From: Cordia subcordata
Lineage: Eukaryota; Streptophyta; Magnoliopsida; Boraginales; Cordiaceae
NCBI GenBank assembly: GCA_028554755.1
Contig: JAPTOF010000014.1
Coordinates: 2,976,001 to 3,040,000, forward strand
Length of the DNA: 64,000 bases
Direction of reading: 5' to 3'
The notes beneath the pieces were generated by a model. It was not told the DNA's origin, searched no databases, and saw only the letters and a program-made list of their open reading frames with translations. The translations under genes were made by a program, and so were the position numbers. Below are positions 1 through 11,358 of this stretch, in pieces (position 1 is the stretch's first letter; every line of letters starts with the position of its first letter).

Positions 1-2665
1 AAAAGGTTTGGTGCTATAAGATAGTTTGGAACCAAAAGTTACCATAGTGTAGTTTTATATATTTATCTCAATAGTGACTTGAACTCGAGATTTATAAAAG
101 AATTTTAATATTAAATTTTTTCATTTATGTATATTAAAAAATTTCAAAATTTCAATAAAGAATTGGAATTTAGAACAATGAAATTAGAATTTAATTTGAA
201 TTTTAGAAACTATAATTTAAATATTTTTAGAAGAAGACTACTTAATACAAAATTCACACTGAGTTTGAAAGTAACTAGTATTATATAAAATAATGTATAT
301 ATCTTTTCAGTACATGCCACATGTGATCACTCTAAGCTGCCTCTTTCATCAAAGAGAGCATTTACTTAAGCATTACATACGCACGTGTGTGCGCACATAT
401 ATTGCCATGTTTCTAATACTTATTGGTGTGGTTATGCTAATTTGCATGTCGTAGGTAAGGTTATCTTAAGAGTCTTAGTTATCTATATTGATATATGATT
501 TAAATTTGTTTGATTTGTAGCTCCAAAAAGTATACCACATCAACTCCTATCTATTTGTTAACTCAGTTGAAATTCTATTATCAATATTTTTACGTTATCA
601 TAAATTTAAATAATAAAATAAGTAGGAGCCTGCACACTTTCTGTATGTTATGAAGAAGAAGTATGTAAAAGCGCCTCTTTCCTCTCTCTATGTATGTCAC
701 AAAAAAAGAAAAATAAAAAATCTACCCTCTTTCCTCTTTATGTGTATGTTAGAGACGAAAAAATATGGGAGACAAAAAAATGGAGGATGGGGTGAGAGAA
801 GAGGCAGGGCCATCATCTTGTGGGTGTAGTAGGAAGAAGAAGAATAAGCAAGAAGGAGAATAGGTGAAGGAGAAGCTAGTGGGTGATAATGACGATGACG
901 ATGGAATAGTGGTTGTTGGAATGATTATGCTACTGCTGATGATGAAGATAAACATCAAGATGTTAAGAACGTTGGGAATGTTGAGAAGTTTGTTTATGGA
1001 CCTCTTCTTTCTCTTGAAGCTTCTTTCTCTCAAATAACATATCGAGAAAGACAAGGTCTATTTTGTCCCTCTGCTCTTTTTGGAAGTATATTCTTTTTTC
1101 TTTGAATCTTTCATATATATGATAAGAATTTTATTATGTTGAAGGGGATGCATACAGTAATGCTCTTTTTTTTTTTCTCAATTTTGCTTTGTTATCTTTG
1201 TTGGTGAAAGGATTTGATACTTCTCTTATGTTTTTGCTAGCCAATTATTGGGACACTTGATGTTCACAGATGGTAACACTTGATCCTCAGTTCTGCGTAT
1301 TATTTGTATATGTTTTGATTTTTTGGTTCCTCTTGTATCATCACTTCTACTTTTTGATTACCTGATGTATGTCCTCTAGGTGTAATGTTATATGGTGTCA
1401 GGACGTTGTAATCCTTATGTGCTTATTAATGAAAAGTTCTTATTTCTTGACAGAAAAAGGTCCAGTTTTATGATTTTTGTCAAGAAATTTTGCTTGATGT
1501 TTCAGTTTTTGTGTTATAATTCATTGCATGGCTTCTATGTAAATGCAGACAGGAACAGTTAGTGGAAAAGCAAAGGCTAGCAATGTTATGGACAGAGGTG
1601 AGTGAAAGGGAGAGATGTTACAACTTATAATTCCATGATTTCAGGTTATACGTTGAATGAGAAAAGTGTACAGGTTGTGGAATGTTTCAAAGAATGAACA
1701 AATAAAGATTTAGACCAAATAATGTTACTTCAATAAATGAGCAAATGCTTGAATAGTGAGAGCAAAGCTTAAGAACCAGGTTGCAGTTGCTTTTGGGATA
1801 TACTAAGCAAATTAAAAGGGAAGAAATATACAAAAAGCTAAAGAGAGAAGAAACAATGATTGAGCCAGAAGTTTATTCTCGAAAAAAACATGTCGATTCC
1901 CACGATAGTGATGATATAAGAATGGACATTATCCATACATAATAAGAGACTTGTACTATTCTATGGTTAATCTCAACTAAACTTGCTAACACAATAAGGT
2001 TGTAAAAATAACTTTTATTTTTTAAAAAAAAGATATAAAAAATTTAACTAATTAAAACATCAAAATAATTTAAAATAGAAGTCAAAAATTAAAAATTAAA
2101 ATTGATTCAAATAAATAAATAGAACCTAAAAAACCATGGGATTAAGAAAACAATCTTGATGAAGAAACACAAAATTATAGATAACCAAGTACAACAACAA
2201 CAAATAAACTATTTGAAAAATTAAAAAAAATCAATTGTCAAAAATAAATAGATGAAAAAAATTAAAAAATTTAAATGAAAAATAAATTATAGAAAACAAG
2301 GACAACATCATCAAATAAACTATTAAACTATTAAGAAGGACCCAAAAAATCAAAATTCATACTACATTTTACTAAACGAAGAGAAAGAGAAAAAACTATT
2401 GAAAACATAACAACTAATTTTAAATAAAATTTTTAAGAAAATGACAATTTTTTTGGAATATCATATTTTTACAAAATAATTCAAAAAAATTTATCTTTAT
2501 TCCTAACTCTAATGTAAAATTAAAGATAATATGTATGTTTCATTTAATTAAAAGATTTCACCCGAGTATAAAAACTACGAGTGATTAATGTTTTTCTCTA
2601 TTAATTTGTGGTCACACATTTTAAGGGATTCTATTTGAAAATGAACAAGGTTAAAAGATATATAT
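1..2665. other. AT-rich intergenic DNA, no clear gene
   Basis: No recognisable gene or element boundary is visible. A plus-strand stretch at about 913-1065 reads open with mixed amino-acid content. A segment near 1550-1605 is bounded by an AG and a GTGAGT, like an internal exon. These could be remnants of a host gene, but I recognise no product. From 2000 to 2560 the sequence is very A-rich and carries nothing I can name. Bases 219-285 resemble a repeat seen again at 25,98x and 26,26x inside a gypsy element. Confidence 0.4.
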
Positions 2666-4060
2666 TGTTGGTTTGAGATTGAATATTATAATGTTTAAAT
2701 GATTTTGATGATGCAAATTATGTTTAAATTACTAAAGCATCTTGTGAGCTTGATTGGATATTCTAAGATATGTGCTTGGAAGTAATGGAAGGTGTTTAAT
2801 CTTAAGCCTTGGTCATATTGAAGAATGCTTATCCTATTTAAAGCTCAAGCATGAAGAGGAAGAAGATAAGAAGTTATAAGGCAGAGACGTGGCGTTATAA
2901 AGGATGTCGGTACCAATGCTCCTTGTCAATAACCTTAGGTTCACTGTAATAACTCAAACCCTCTTATCTTCATTATACATTTGATTTAAACTCATATGGC
3001 AATGGTTTACGAAACACAAGTCTTGATTTTATTGCATCAAAGCTTGATTTCTTCAAACATATACGTGGGGTTGTTTTTTAAGCTTCATTTGATCTTGAAA
3101 AACATGCTTGAAGTTGGTTTGGTGTTGCCAAAAAGCCTTGATTTTGACTTAAATGGTTTTTGGACTTGTTTGGCTTTGATTCTACACATTCTGGAGTGGC
3201 CGAACCCCTAGCCAGTCGATCGGCTCTCCAAAGGCGTCGCCCGGCCTAGTCAGAATGTCAAGGACTACAGCCAGACTCCTAGCCAGTTGATTGGCTAAGG
3301 CACCCGGCCTTGTCAGTGAGTCAGAGCATCAAGTCGGGCCCCCAACGGGTCGACTGGTCAGGCGCCCAACCTGTTTCGCAGCATTAAATGTTGTAGTCAT
3401 TTTATATCCATTGCAACCCCTTTCTCTCCCATTTTTCTCACCAACATTTGTCCTAACCATTAAATCCTTTTTAAATACTCTTTCATATCACTCACGAAAA
3501 GATATCTAAGCTTGCAATAACTCTTTCACATCATTTTATTGCTTAGAAATCTTTGAGTTATTATAGTGAAATCCTTTGAGCATTCAAGAGCTTTAACTTT
3601 CTATATCCATTTTGAGAAGTTGTACTACACTACACACTTATTCCTTCAATCCTTTGTTTTATACATACTCTAATAGCTGAAAAATCTTGAGAGATATATT
3701 TATTGAACTTAAGAGAGTGGGGAAAATCCTAAAGAGCGGGACTCTTGGGTTCTTTGAAGTAGAGCTTCAAAGAGTTGTATTCTTGGTTTGTGCATCACCA
3801 AGTTTTGAAGAAGCATTATAGTGGAGGTGTTGAAGTCCTAAGGGGAGCATCTTTAGGCAGTGGACATAGGTAAGGCCGAACTATCTAAAAATCATTTGTT
3901 ATCTTTTTCTTTATATCTACTTTACATTACTTATTATTATTGATTACTTGGCATTTGATTAGTTGCCTAAGAGAATTTATTTGTTTTGCTTGGTAAATTT
4001 TAGTCGTAAAAATCGTTCAGTATCTTAATTCACCCTTCCCCCCAAGATATTTGCTCCAAC

Positions 4061-4061
<1 letters not shown>
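2666..4061 (+). mobile_element. Solo LTR, SIRE-type Ty1/copia
   Basis: The segment begins TGTTGGTTTGAG and ends GCTCCAACA, a TG...CA structure with a 1.4-kb length and terminal words typical of SIRE/Maximus copia LTRs. It is flanked by TATAT at 2661-2665 and 4062-4066, a possible 5-bp target duplication, although the right flank is an AT microsatellite. No gag or pol lies beside it, so it is read as a solo LTR left by recombination between two LTRs. The promoter-like part is near 3190-3410: a GTCGA/CCGGC-rich array followed by TTTATAT at 3401. Confidence 0.72.
3193..3410 (+). promoter_or_regulatory. Palindromic GTCGAC-type array and TATA box in SIRE-type LTR
   Basis: Several imperfect copies of a GGCCGGTCGACCGGCT-like motif (for example CCAGTCGATCGGCT and GGGTCGACTGGTC) occupy 3193-3355. 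A TATA-like TTTATAT follows at 3401. The position suggests the U3 promoter region of the LTR. The same arrangement is seen in unrelated gypsy LTRs of this window. Confidence 0.5.

Positions 4062-4085
<24 letters not shown>
4062..4085. repeat. AT dinucleotide microsatellite
   Basis: Pure (AT)n run directly after the solo LTR. It makes the LTR's apparent TATAT target duplication less certain. Confidence 0.9.
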
Positions 4086-4092
<7 letters not shown>

Positions 4093-4171
4093 AAAGAGAG
4101 TTCAAACCTAAAATTAATTATGACATGTGGTTTCAAAACATATATATAGTGTACAAAACAATGAGCTGCAG

Positions 4172-4293
4172 CAATTTAAAAAGTACAATAGCTAGCAATT
4201 AATAAGGAAAGTCACAACATTTAGTCACAGAGGATATGATTTGATTGTGGTCAAGGCTTGAGAATAGGTCATAGCTAAGATTTTGCTTCAACA
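4172..4293 (-). repeat. 3' LTR of copia element 1
   Basis: 122 bp, starting TGTTGAAGCAAAATC when read on the minus strand. Its partner is at 8684-8805, with moderate substitution between the two. Confidence 0.85.
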
Positions 4294-4311
4294 TGCCCCC
4301 ACAAGATGAAG
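4294..4311 (-). promoter_or_regulatory. Polypurine tract of copia element 1
   Basis: Minus-strand CTTCATCTTGTGGGGGCA abuts the TGTTGAAG start of the 3' LTR, the expected place for plus-strand DNA priming. Confidence 0.7.
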
Positions 4312-4352
4312 TTGCCATCTGTAACGACCATCTTGTCTCGAAAGTTAATGAA

Positions 4353-5075
4353 CTAACTTTTGGGCAATGGCTTCGTCAATGCATCAGCAACTTGATGAGA
4401 TGATGGAAGATGAACTATTGCAATTTCTCCAGCTACTATTTTCTCGCGAACGAAGTAGTAGTCTATTGCAACATGATTCATCTTAAAATGGAAAACAAGA
4501 TTCATGCAAAGGTATGTTACACCCAAATTATCACATAGAATTGTTAGAGTTTTGACAAGAGAGATGCCCAATTCATAAAGCAATTGCGTGACCCAAATAA
4601 CCTTAGTAGCTGTAGCAGCAGTGGACCTATATTCGGCCTCTATTGAAGAGCGTGCAACAGTCCTCTATTTTTTTTAGCACCATGAAATAGGATTTGCACC
4701 TAGACACAATATATAGGTTGTTATAGATGTGAGGTCATCTTTATTTCCAACCCAATCAGAATCGGTAAAGGCTATTAGAGTGAGTGGCTGATTTTTCTTG
4801 TAAAAGAGACCATAATTTATTATTTGCTTCAAATAACGTAGCAATCTTTTTGCAGCCGACCAATGTGTTTGAGAGGGTGCATGCATAAATTGTGCTAAAC
4901 GGTTCACAGAGAAGGCTATGTCTGGGCGAGTGATCAAGAGGTACTGCAAGCTCCTTATCAAACTTTGATATTTTTTGCCAGCAGTGGGAAGTGTACCATC
5001 CTTAAGAACGAGATTACTACTAGTAGACATAGGAGTGGATGAACCTTTAATGCCCTCAAAATTGAACCTTGTCAA
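4353..5075 (-). pseudogene. Copia element 1 RNase H region
   Basis: Two blocks in one frame cover the RNase H end of a copia polyprotein: 4674-5075 contains the RT/RNase H connection (SLQYLLITRPDIAFSVN) and the start of RNase H (AFTDSDWVG). 4353-4583 contains its end, including the usual C-terminal DALTKPLP motif. The segment between them holds in-frame stops. The product would degrade RNA in RNA:DNA hybrids during reverse transcription in cytoplasmic particles. It is not functional here. Confidence 0.85.
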
Positions 5076-5099
5076 TAGGTCTCGAACATATTTATGTTG

Positions 5100-5738
5100 T
5101 TAGAGGAAGATACTACTCGATGTTGTTACAACTTCAATGCCCAAAAAGAAACTTAAAGTTCCCAAATCCTTGACAGAAAATTGGCGGGATAGTTCAGCAA
5201 TGAAATTTGAGATTGCTTTCTTGGAATTTCCTATAATAATGAGATCATCTACATATACCAGGAAATATAATGTTATATTGCTAAAGTGATATATGAACAA
5301 AGATACATCATCTTTGGAATTGTAAAACCCAAACTCAATTAAGAAAAGCATAAGCTCATTGTACTAGGTCCTTGGAGCCTGTTTTAAACCATAAATGGCT
5401 TTTTGAAGGCAACATACATAATCAAGGTGTTCTTCGTCCGCAAAACCAGGTGGTTGTTCTATAAACACTTTTTCTTGTAATCGCCCTTACAAGAATGTAT
5501 TGTTAACATCTAACTGATGGATTGACCAGCCAAAGCTAACTGCAAGTGATAGAACAATTCTTATTGTTATGGGCTTAATAACAGGACTAAAAGTGTCATG
5601 GAAATCTATTCCGGGACTTTGGTGAAAGCCTTTAGCAACCAGCCCGGCTTTATACCGAGAAATGGAGCCATTTGGGTTTCTTTTGATACGAAAGACCCAA
5701 CGACAACCAACCACATTTGTTGAATACCTAGGAACCAA
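5100..5738 (-). pseudogene. Copia element 1 reverse transcriptase
   Basis: The block 5487-5738 carries the RT start ([21 protein letters not shown]...[19 protein letters not shown]). The block 5100-5351 carries the catalytic YVDD box (LVYVDDLIIIGNS) and the FSVKDLG...FFLGIEV motif. Both lie in the same minus-strand frame but are separated by stops near 5352-5486. The RT copies element RNA into DNA, and the aspartates of YVDD bind metal. The sequence is recognisable but not translatable as a whole. Confidence 0.88.
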
Positions 5739-6220
5739 AATCCAAGTTTTATTATGAACTAAAGCATCAAATTCTTCTTGCTATCTATGCCATTTAGGAT
5801 CAACAAGGGCTTTGGACACAATGTTTGGCTCGACAGACTCCAATAAAGGGTGTTTTTGTACATGAAAGTTTTGAACAAAATGGGGAAAATTTTTGGGCTT
5901 AAAAATATTATTTTGGGCTCTTGTAGTAACTCATGTGGGTACTTGTTGGTTATTTGTGAGATTTGTTTATGTGTGAGAAGCAATTTGAGGAAAAGACAAA
6001 TCAGGAGCAGTTGTTTGCGTTAGAGATTGAGTAAAAGTCTCAAACCTAGTGGGATCCTCATCACGGCATAGCAAGGCATAAGTTGGACAATGTGGACTTG
6101 TTTTAGGCAGTGCATGGCGATCACAATCTGGTGCCATGTCATTTATAGGAGATGTAGAGCTGGCCGAGGCATTGGAAGGCGTTGCTACAGGGATGACAAA
6201 GAACAAAGGTTCTAGGTGTC

Positions 6221-6954
6221 CTAGAGTAGATGAACATACAGCCCATTTATGTATGTTTCTGATGTAATGGTGGAAGAATTGGGACAATATTCAGAAATGT
6301 CTTTTAAAAATTTTTCTTCGACAAATTGGACATGCCTAGAGAGATAGAGTCGTTTTGTACAGGGGTCCATACATTTATAGGCATTGTGTACATTTGAGTA
6401 ACCAATGAAGAGACATGGTTTTGAGCAAGGTTCAAGTTTGTGATTAGCATAAGGACGCAACCAAGGAAAGCAAACACACCTAAATACCCGAAGTTTTGAA
6501 TAATTTGGAGGTTTATGAAATAAACTTTTGAAGAGAGATTGAAAATTTAAAATTTCAGTTGGTAAACGATTGATAAAGTAGGTTGTAGCTAGAAAAGCAT
6601 GGAACCAGTATAATGGAGGTAAGAGGCTATATGTAGAAGAGAGAGGTCCGTTTCAACTATTTGTCGATGATGCCATTCCACAAAGCGTACATGCTTAGGT
6701 GTGTAAGGAGGTGACACCATGTGTTGAGTCCCATTATTTTGAAAAAAGGATTTGAGTCCTTTATACTCGGTCCCCCTATCGGAATAAATTGTGACAATTT
6801 TGGTTTTGAAGTAGTTTTCTACCATTAGTTTATATTTTTGGAAAGTGGTAAATACATTAGATTTTTGGGCCATAGGAAAAAGCCAAATATATTTGGTAAA
6901 ATGGTCTATAAATATCACATAATACCTATAGCCATCAATAGAGCAAATTGGCAT
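6221..6954 (-). pseudogene. Copia element 1 integrase
   Basis: 6589-6954 holds the integrase core: first Asp in FIDHFTKYIW, second in YSDRGTEY, and a Glu in the VEWHHRQIVE segment that matches the usual NGxAERxHR box. 6221-6460 holds the post-core part with LFIGYSNVHNAYKC. The two lie in different frames. Downstream, about 5740-6290 is the variable linker to RT and is poorly conserved. The enzyme would insert element cDNA into chromosomes. Confidence 0.85.
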
Positions 6955-7075
6955 AGGTCCCTAAACATCTGTGTAAATTAAGTCAAGTGGTGCACGGCTA
7001 TTTAATGTTGAGGTTCAAAAGGGCAATTTGTAACTTTTATTAGACGAACAAGAAAGACAAGAGGATAAAGATTCT

Positions 7076-8038
7076 TTATTGGAAACAATAGACAACTAAT
7101 TCTTGTTTAGTAAATTGTGAAGGACATGTCTTAGAGGGGTGTCGTAAGCGTTGAAGCCAAACACCAAGACTAGCTTTAATCCCAGCACAGACTTGTTTTG
7201 ATGGTAATTCCATAGCACTGTTTGAATCAAGCCACTCGTAAACATTATTCTTGCTCTGCCTGTGGATGAGAGTTGCCCCCGTGTGAAGATCCTTAACAAC
7301 AAAGGAAAAAGGAAAGGATTCAATTGAAGTATTGTTGGATTGGCAAAATTGAGAGACAAAAATTAAATTTTGCTTTATTACAGGAACACAAAGCACATTT
7401 GAAAGGGAAAAAGATTTATTGTTAGAGGAAATAATAGAAGAGCCAATGTGAGAGATATCCAAACCCGTGCCATCGCCTAGCATAATATCATCTGGTCCTT
7501 CATATGGTTGGTGGATTGAGAGATTGGTTAGGTCACTCGTCACATGGTGAGAGGCCCCAGAATCAAACAACCAGTTGTTTGACATAGATGCTTGAGATGT
7601 GTGATTCACTGTTGGTTGGTTTAGAAGACGTTTGAGAGTGTAACAATCCCGAGCAATGTGGCCCCTTTTTTGGCAAAATTGACACATAATGGAAGATTTA
7701 TTTGAGTTGCTAGACGCAGCACCATTAGATCCATTGTTTAAGTTATTATTTTTCTTCCAATTGGAATTTCCATTAGAGCGGGTATTCCCTCTTTGATATG
7801 AATTGTTTGCACCTCCACAACCTTGAGATGAGTTGGAAATTTGAGTGGCATGAACTACACAAACAAGTGTAGCTGATCGAGATTCATCTCGACGAAGAAG
7901 CAATACTTCATGTTCAGTAAGCTTATCATGAAGTTCTTCGAAAGTCAATGGGCTGTCTCTCGCGTAAATTGCCGCAGAAATTTCTTTGAATTTTGTCCCA
8001 AGACCATTGAGCGCAAAAATGGTTAAATCATCTTCCAC
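7076..8038 (-). pseudogene. Copia element 1 gag C-terminus and protease
   Basis: This 320-codon stretch contains, in order, the C-terminal gag helix region (residues 1-50), a low-complexity Asn/Ser linker (about 70-115), a CCHC zinc knuckle CQFCQKRGHIARDC at about 119-132, the aspartic protease signature WLFDSGASHH near 156-165, and a GAG-pre-integrase region with an RLRHPS motif near the end. It is the longest unbroken piece of this element. The upstream gag start lies in the same frame at 8195-8575, with stops between. Confidence 0.88.
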
Positions 8039-8194
8039 TCAAAGGTGAGTCAATAAGTGCCAATTCGTCTGCTATAGTGCAAATGATTTGAAGATATTCG
8101 GCAACGGTTCGATTTTCTTTAGAAATATTGGTTAGCTTCTGTTTTAAGTTCATAATGCGGAATTCTTGATTTATTGGCAAACAAACGATGAAGT

Positions 8195-8575
8195 TTAAGC
8201 CAAGCTTCGCGTGATGTTTGAGCCGCAGAGCATAAGAGGAGTCATACCCTCAGACAAAGAAGCAAGAATAGCATGGAGAAGAAGCTTGTCTTGCCTAACC
8301 CAGGTACTATATGCTGGATTAGTAGGGGTAGTAGCACATGTACCAGTACTTGGTAGAGGACATGGTGTACTACCGTCAAGGAAACCCATGAGGTTATACC
8401 CAATAAGAAGTGCGTCGAATTGCGCCTTCCAAGATGGAAAGTTGGAGTGCGTTAGCTTGAGAGGTGGCTGTGCTATTACGTTGATTGAGATAATGCTATC
8501 TGCTGTAGGTGTTGATGAAGGGAACAGTAACAGAAATATTTGGAGTAATGTTTTGGGTGTCAATGGATGAGTCAT
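8195..8575 (-). pseudogene. Copia element 1 gag N-terminus
   Basis: Reads from a Met at 8575 into a typical plant copia gag start: KLTHSNFPSWKAQFDALLIGYNLMGFLDG, then YSTWVRQDKLLLHAILASL. It lies about 110 bp downstream of the 5' LTR, as expected for gag. The frame breaks before the gag C-terminal block. Confidence 0.82.
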
Positions 8576-8663
8576 TTTGAGCCTTGTTTAGCAGGCTGTG
8601 ATTTAGGAATAGGGTTTATTTTGTTGAGAAAAAAAGAGGGTGTTTCTGGTGGGAGTCAGAATA

Positions 8664-8679
8664 GCTTTGATGATACCAA
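8664..8679 (-). promoter_or_regulatory. Primer-binding site of copia element 1
   Basis: Minus-strand TTGGTATCATCAAAGC lies four bases inside the 5' LTR. It resembles the initiator-Met tRNA complement TGGTATCAGAGC used by plant copia elements, with a small change after TATCA. Confidence 0.7.
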
Positions 8680-8683
8680 GAAA

Positions 8684-8805
8684 TGATTTAAAAAGTACAA
8701 CAGCTAACAATTATTAAACAGAGTCAACAACATTTAGTTATAGAGGATATAATTTGATTGTGGTAAGGCTTGAGAATAGGTCACAGTTGAGATTTTGCTT
8801 CAACA
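8684..8805 (-). repeat. 5' LTR of copia element 1
   Basis: Partner of 4172-4293. It ends next to the primer-binding site at its low-coordinate side. Confidence 0.85.
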
Positions 8806-9865
8806 CAAACAAATAGATCCTGCCGTTGTCGCTCCGGTCAGCCACCACCACAACGCCGCGCATCCTCCGGCGACCATGACTCCGGCCTCAGATCTCCGAT
8901 CAGGTTTTCTGCCGCTGTCCACCGCCATCACCAAGATCCGCCACCGTCAAGCTCTTCTCAGGACTAACTCCGACCACAAGATGATGCAACACCGCCAAGG
9001 TTAGCTTCCTCATGCTGACGCGGCTCTTTTGGTGCCTTCCATGAGCGTAATGGAGCCTCCAAGCTCCATATGCCATTAATGCCTCGTGGCCATCGCCTCA
9101 TCTCCGGCATCAATTCACTGCGCCGACACCACGGGAATCTTCACCAAGGTCCGTTGGTTCGAACGACACCAAGCATTCATGGTGTCCTTGCTCCTAGCGC
9201 CGTCCACCATGAACGGCCTTGCCGGATCTTTCAAGTTTCGTCTGCGACACCATGGAGCACTAAACACCACCGAATAGCCCTATCGAACGTTGGTCATGAT
9301 GCCATTTCTAATCGCCGAGAGAGCAACGGGAACCATGTCCACTACGAGCTGCCATTACCGCCGCTTCAAGCTATACGTCGGTGACGCTGCCAGCAACCAA
9401 ATGCTGCACCACCACCACCACATCGTTCATTATCGAAGGACGACTCCGCTGGCAGTATCCAAACGCCAACCTAATCACTGGTGAGCCATCTTCGTTATCC
9501 GCTACTGCCCGCGCTTTTGAGCTCTCTCCGACGACGATCCAGGCCACGGCAACTAACAAAAAACCCATCACCAGCTTCCTTATTTCACGACGAGCTCGAC
9601 GATGGTCTTCAATTGAGGCCAGACTTTCTTCTCCGACAGATCTTCCAACGGCAACGGGCTGATCCTCCACGGCCAATTATTTTGAACACTGCGATGACGT
9701 CATGCTCACGTCATCCCCCAGTTTTCCGCGCCAAAATCTCGTCCAAGTCTCAGTTCGTTTTTCACGCAACACAGCGGAATCACAATTTTCGAGAAACAAC
9801 GAAATTCACAGTGCGTTTTCTCACTGGTCGTGTCCAGTTCTGTAAATCGAGTTTTAATGCTTGTT
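8806..9865. other. GC-rich island of unknown origin
   Basis: About 1.06 kb is clearly richer in G+C than everything around it, with many CCG, CGCC and CCACCAC runs and CpG left intact. It opens several overlapping reading frames on both strands (for example 9371-9676 minus and 9481-9903 plus), as GC-rich DNA does, so none can be called a gene. I recognise no domain. It ends at the LTR-like segment at 9866. It may be internal sequence of an otherwise lost retroelement or a captured gene fragment. Confidence 0.45.
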
Positions 9866-10290
9866 TGTTAGGAATTTGGGGTGTTTGGATTGAAAATAAG
9901 TAAGATAGAAAAAGACGTAGAATATGATGGATATATTATTTTTAAAGTGGTTCGGCCTTCGGCTTTCGGCTTACGTACACAGATAAATGAGAGAATTCAA
10001 CTACGATAAGAACGAATACAATACACGGAGCCCTCGCCCCTCGTACTCTCCTCACCCTTATGGTTACTCGCTCTATGTCTCACCTCTTTGTTTCTTAGTT
10101 TCACATTTATACAATAGGCAAATTCCCTATTAATAGAGTACAAGAAATACCATATAACAGTATTACAAATATGATAATGTTCCAAATATAATAAAACAAG
10201 AGATATGATAAGAGAACAAATAAGACAAGCCTCAAATCTTAAAGCCCTATATTTTTATGACCAATTAAAGTACGGGCCAAATCTTACACA
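9866..10290 (-). mobile_element. LTR-like segment, probably copia, minus orientation
   Basis: Begins TGTTAGGAATTTGGGGTG and ends near ATCTTACACA. It contains the GTGGTTCGGCCTTCGGC type of word common in plant copia LTRs (5' to 3' sense on the minus strand, with AATAGGGAATTTGCCTATTG upstream). No matching second LTR, primer site or target duplication was found, so the boundaries are approximate. Confidence 0.4.
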
Positions 10291-11087
10291 TATTTTATTA
10301 TGGTATATATCATCATTGATAATGTTAGAAATGAGGAGCATGTTGAGAAAAGAAGAGAACATAGGAATAAAGTAGTAGTAGTACTATGCCACAATAAATA
10401 ATGTGAAGAAAGAAGAGAACATAGGAATTAAGTAATAGTACTGTGCCACAATAAAAAAGTATAAGTAAATGCAATAGGAGAGCTAGTTATTTTATTTGTT
10501 AAATCCACATAAACCATCCAAGAGTATTTATAGTGGATTCGGAAGACATGAACAATGTATCTTATAAAATATAAAATATCTTATTATATGTATCTTATTA
10601 TAAAAATTCAAAACAAATTATAATTTTTAACTTATAACTAATTCATTCTTATCTTATTTTTTATCACTAAAAATAAGATATCTTATCACAAACATTTCAT
10701 AAATATTTCAAATAAACTATACTTTTTTATAAAAAAATTATTTTATAATAAGCTTATGTCAAATAGAGCATTGAGCATCAAAACTCTCCATTTTAAACTT
10801 GAATGATGGACACGACTAAGAATCCAACCAGGAACATATTCTACTTTCACTATTACATAAGCATGCACATAAATAAAACTCTCAATTGCAATCAGAAGAT
10901 ACAAATTTGGATTAGAAAAAATGGGGGGTTGTAGTTCTACCATCCATTTACCAGAAATGAGACCTGATCAGGTGCTTGTGTTTCATTCTTCATTCCAATG
11001 GAAGATTAATTTTGAAGGCTCAAAAATAAGTAACATACTAGTAAGCAACTATTTGCTTTTACCTTCGTCCCGTTCACTCTAAGTACG
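10291..11087. other. AT-rich intergenic DNA with short repeats
   Basis: Contains a 60-bp tandem duplication (10,341-10,460) and TATCTTAT-rich sequence at 10,550-10,745 resembling the AT-rich insertion inside copia element 2. I see no gene. Confidence 0.5.
10341..10460. repeat. 60-bp tandem duplication
   Basis: Two adjacent imperfect copies share AGAAGAGAACATAGGAAT and TGCCACAATAAA at a 60-bp spacing. Confidence 0.8.
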
Positions 11088-11115
11088 TATATATATTATA
11101 TATACATATACATAT

Positions 11116-11154
<39 letters not shown>

Positions 11155-11222
11155 ACTCCATATATATACATATATATAGTATATGTATATTATATGTACA
11201 TATATTGTATATGTATATATAA
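11088..11222. repeat. Compound AT/TATG microsatellite
   Basis: Long runs of AT, broken by TATATGTATA-type units, directly upstream of the thioredoxin-like pseudogene. Confidence 0.9.
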
Positions 11223-11224
11223 TG

Positions 11225-11358
11225 GCAAATCTCTCGAGGCTATACTAATGTTTGTGGATTAGACATCATAGTTGGTTATCAACTTCTCAGCAAATCTCTC
11301 GAGGCTATACGAATGTTTGCGGGTTATTCATCATAGGTGGTTATCAACTTCTCAGCAG
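11225..11358. repeat. 65-bp tandem duplication at pseudogene start
   Basis: GCAAATCTCTCGAGGCTATAC occurs at 11,225 and 11,290, and GGTTATCAACTTCTCAGCA follows in both copies, giving a 65-bp period. The second copy runs into the thioredoxin-like exon, so the first beta strand of that exon is duplicated. Confidence 0.8.

Larger units (their letters stand above)
4172..8805 (-). mobile_element. Ty1/copia retrotransposon, degenerate, short LTRs
   Basis: A 4.6-kb element on the minus strand has two 122-bp LTRs, a tRNA-iMet-like primer site, a polypurine tract, and domains in copia order: gag with CCHC knuckle, protease, integrase, reverse transcriptase, RNase H. Integrase before RT defines Ty1/copia. 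The frame changes several times and stops are scattered through it, so it cannot make a polyprotein. No target duplication is evident (TGCAG left, CAAAC right), so one boundary may be eroded. LTR divergence and broken frames mark an old insertion. Confidence 0.9.

Noticed and set aside
749..1054. Minus-strand Ser-rich reading frame of 101 codons
   Set aside because: Low-complexity Ser/Pro/Phe composition from a purine-rich plus strand; no domain and no supporting signals.
4167..8810. Target-site duplication for copia element 1
   Set aside because: TGCAG and CAAAC do not match and shifting the boundary by a few bases does not help.
9371..9903. Overlapping open frames on both strands in the GC-rich island
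   Set aside because: GC-rich DNA has few stops by chance; the frames overlap on both strands and show no recognisable protein.
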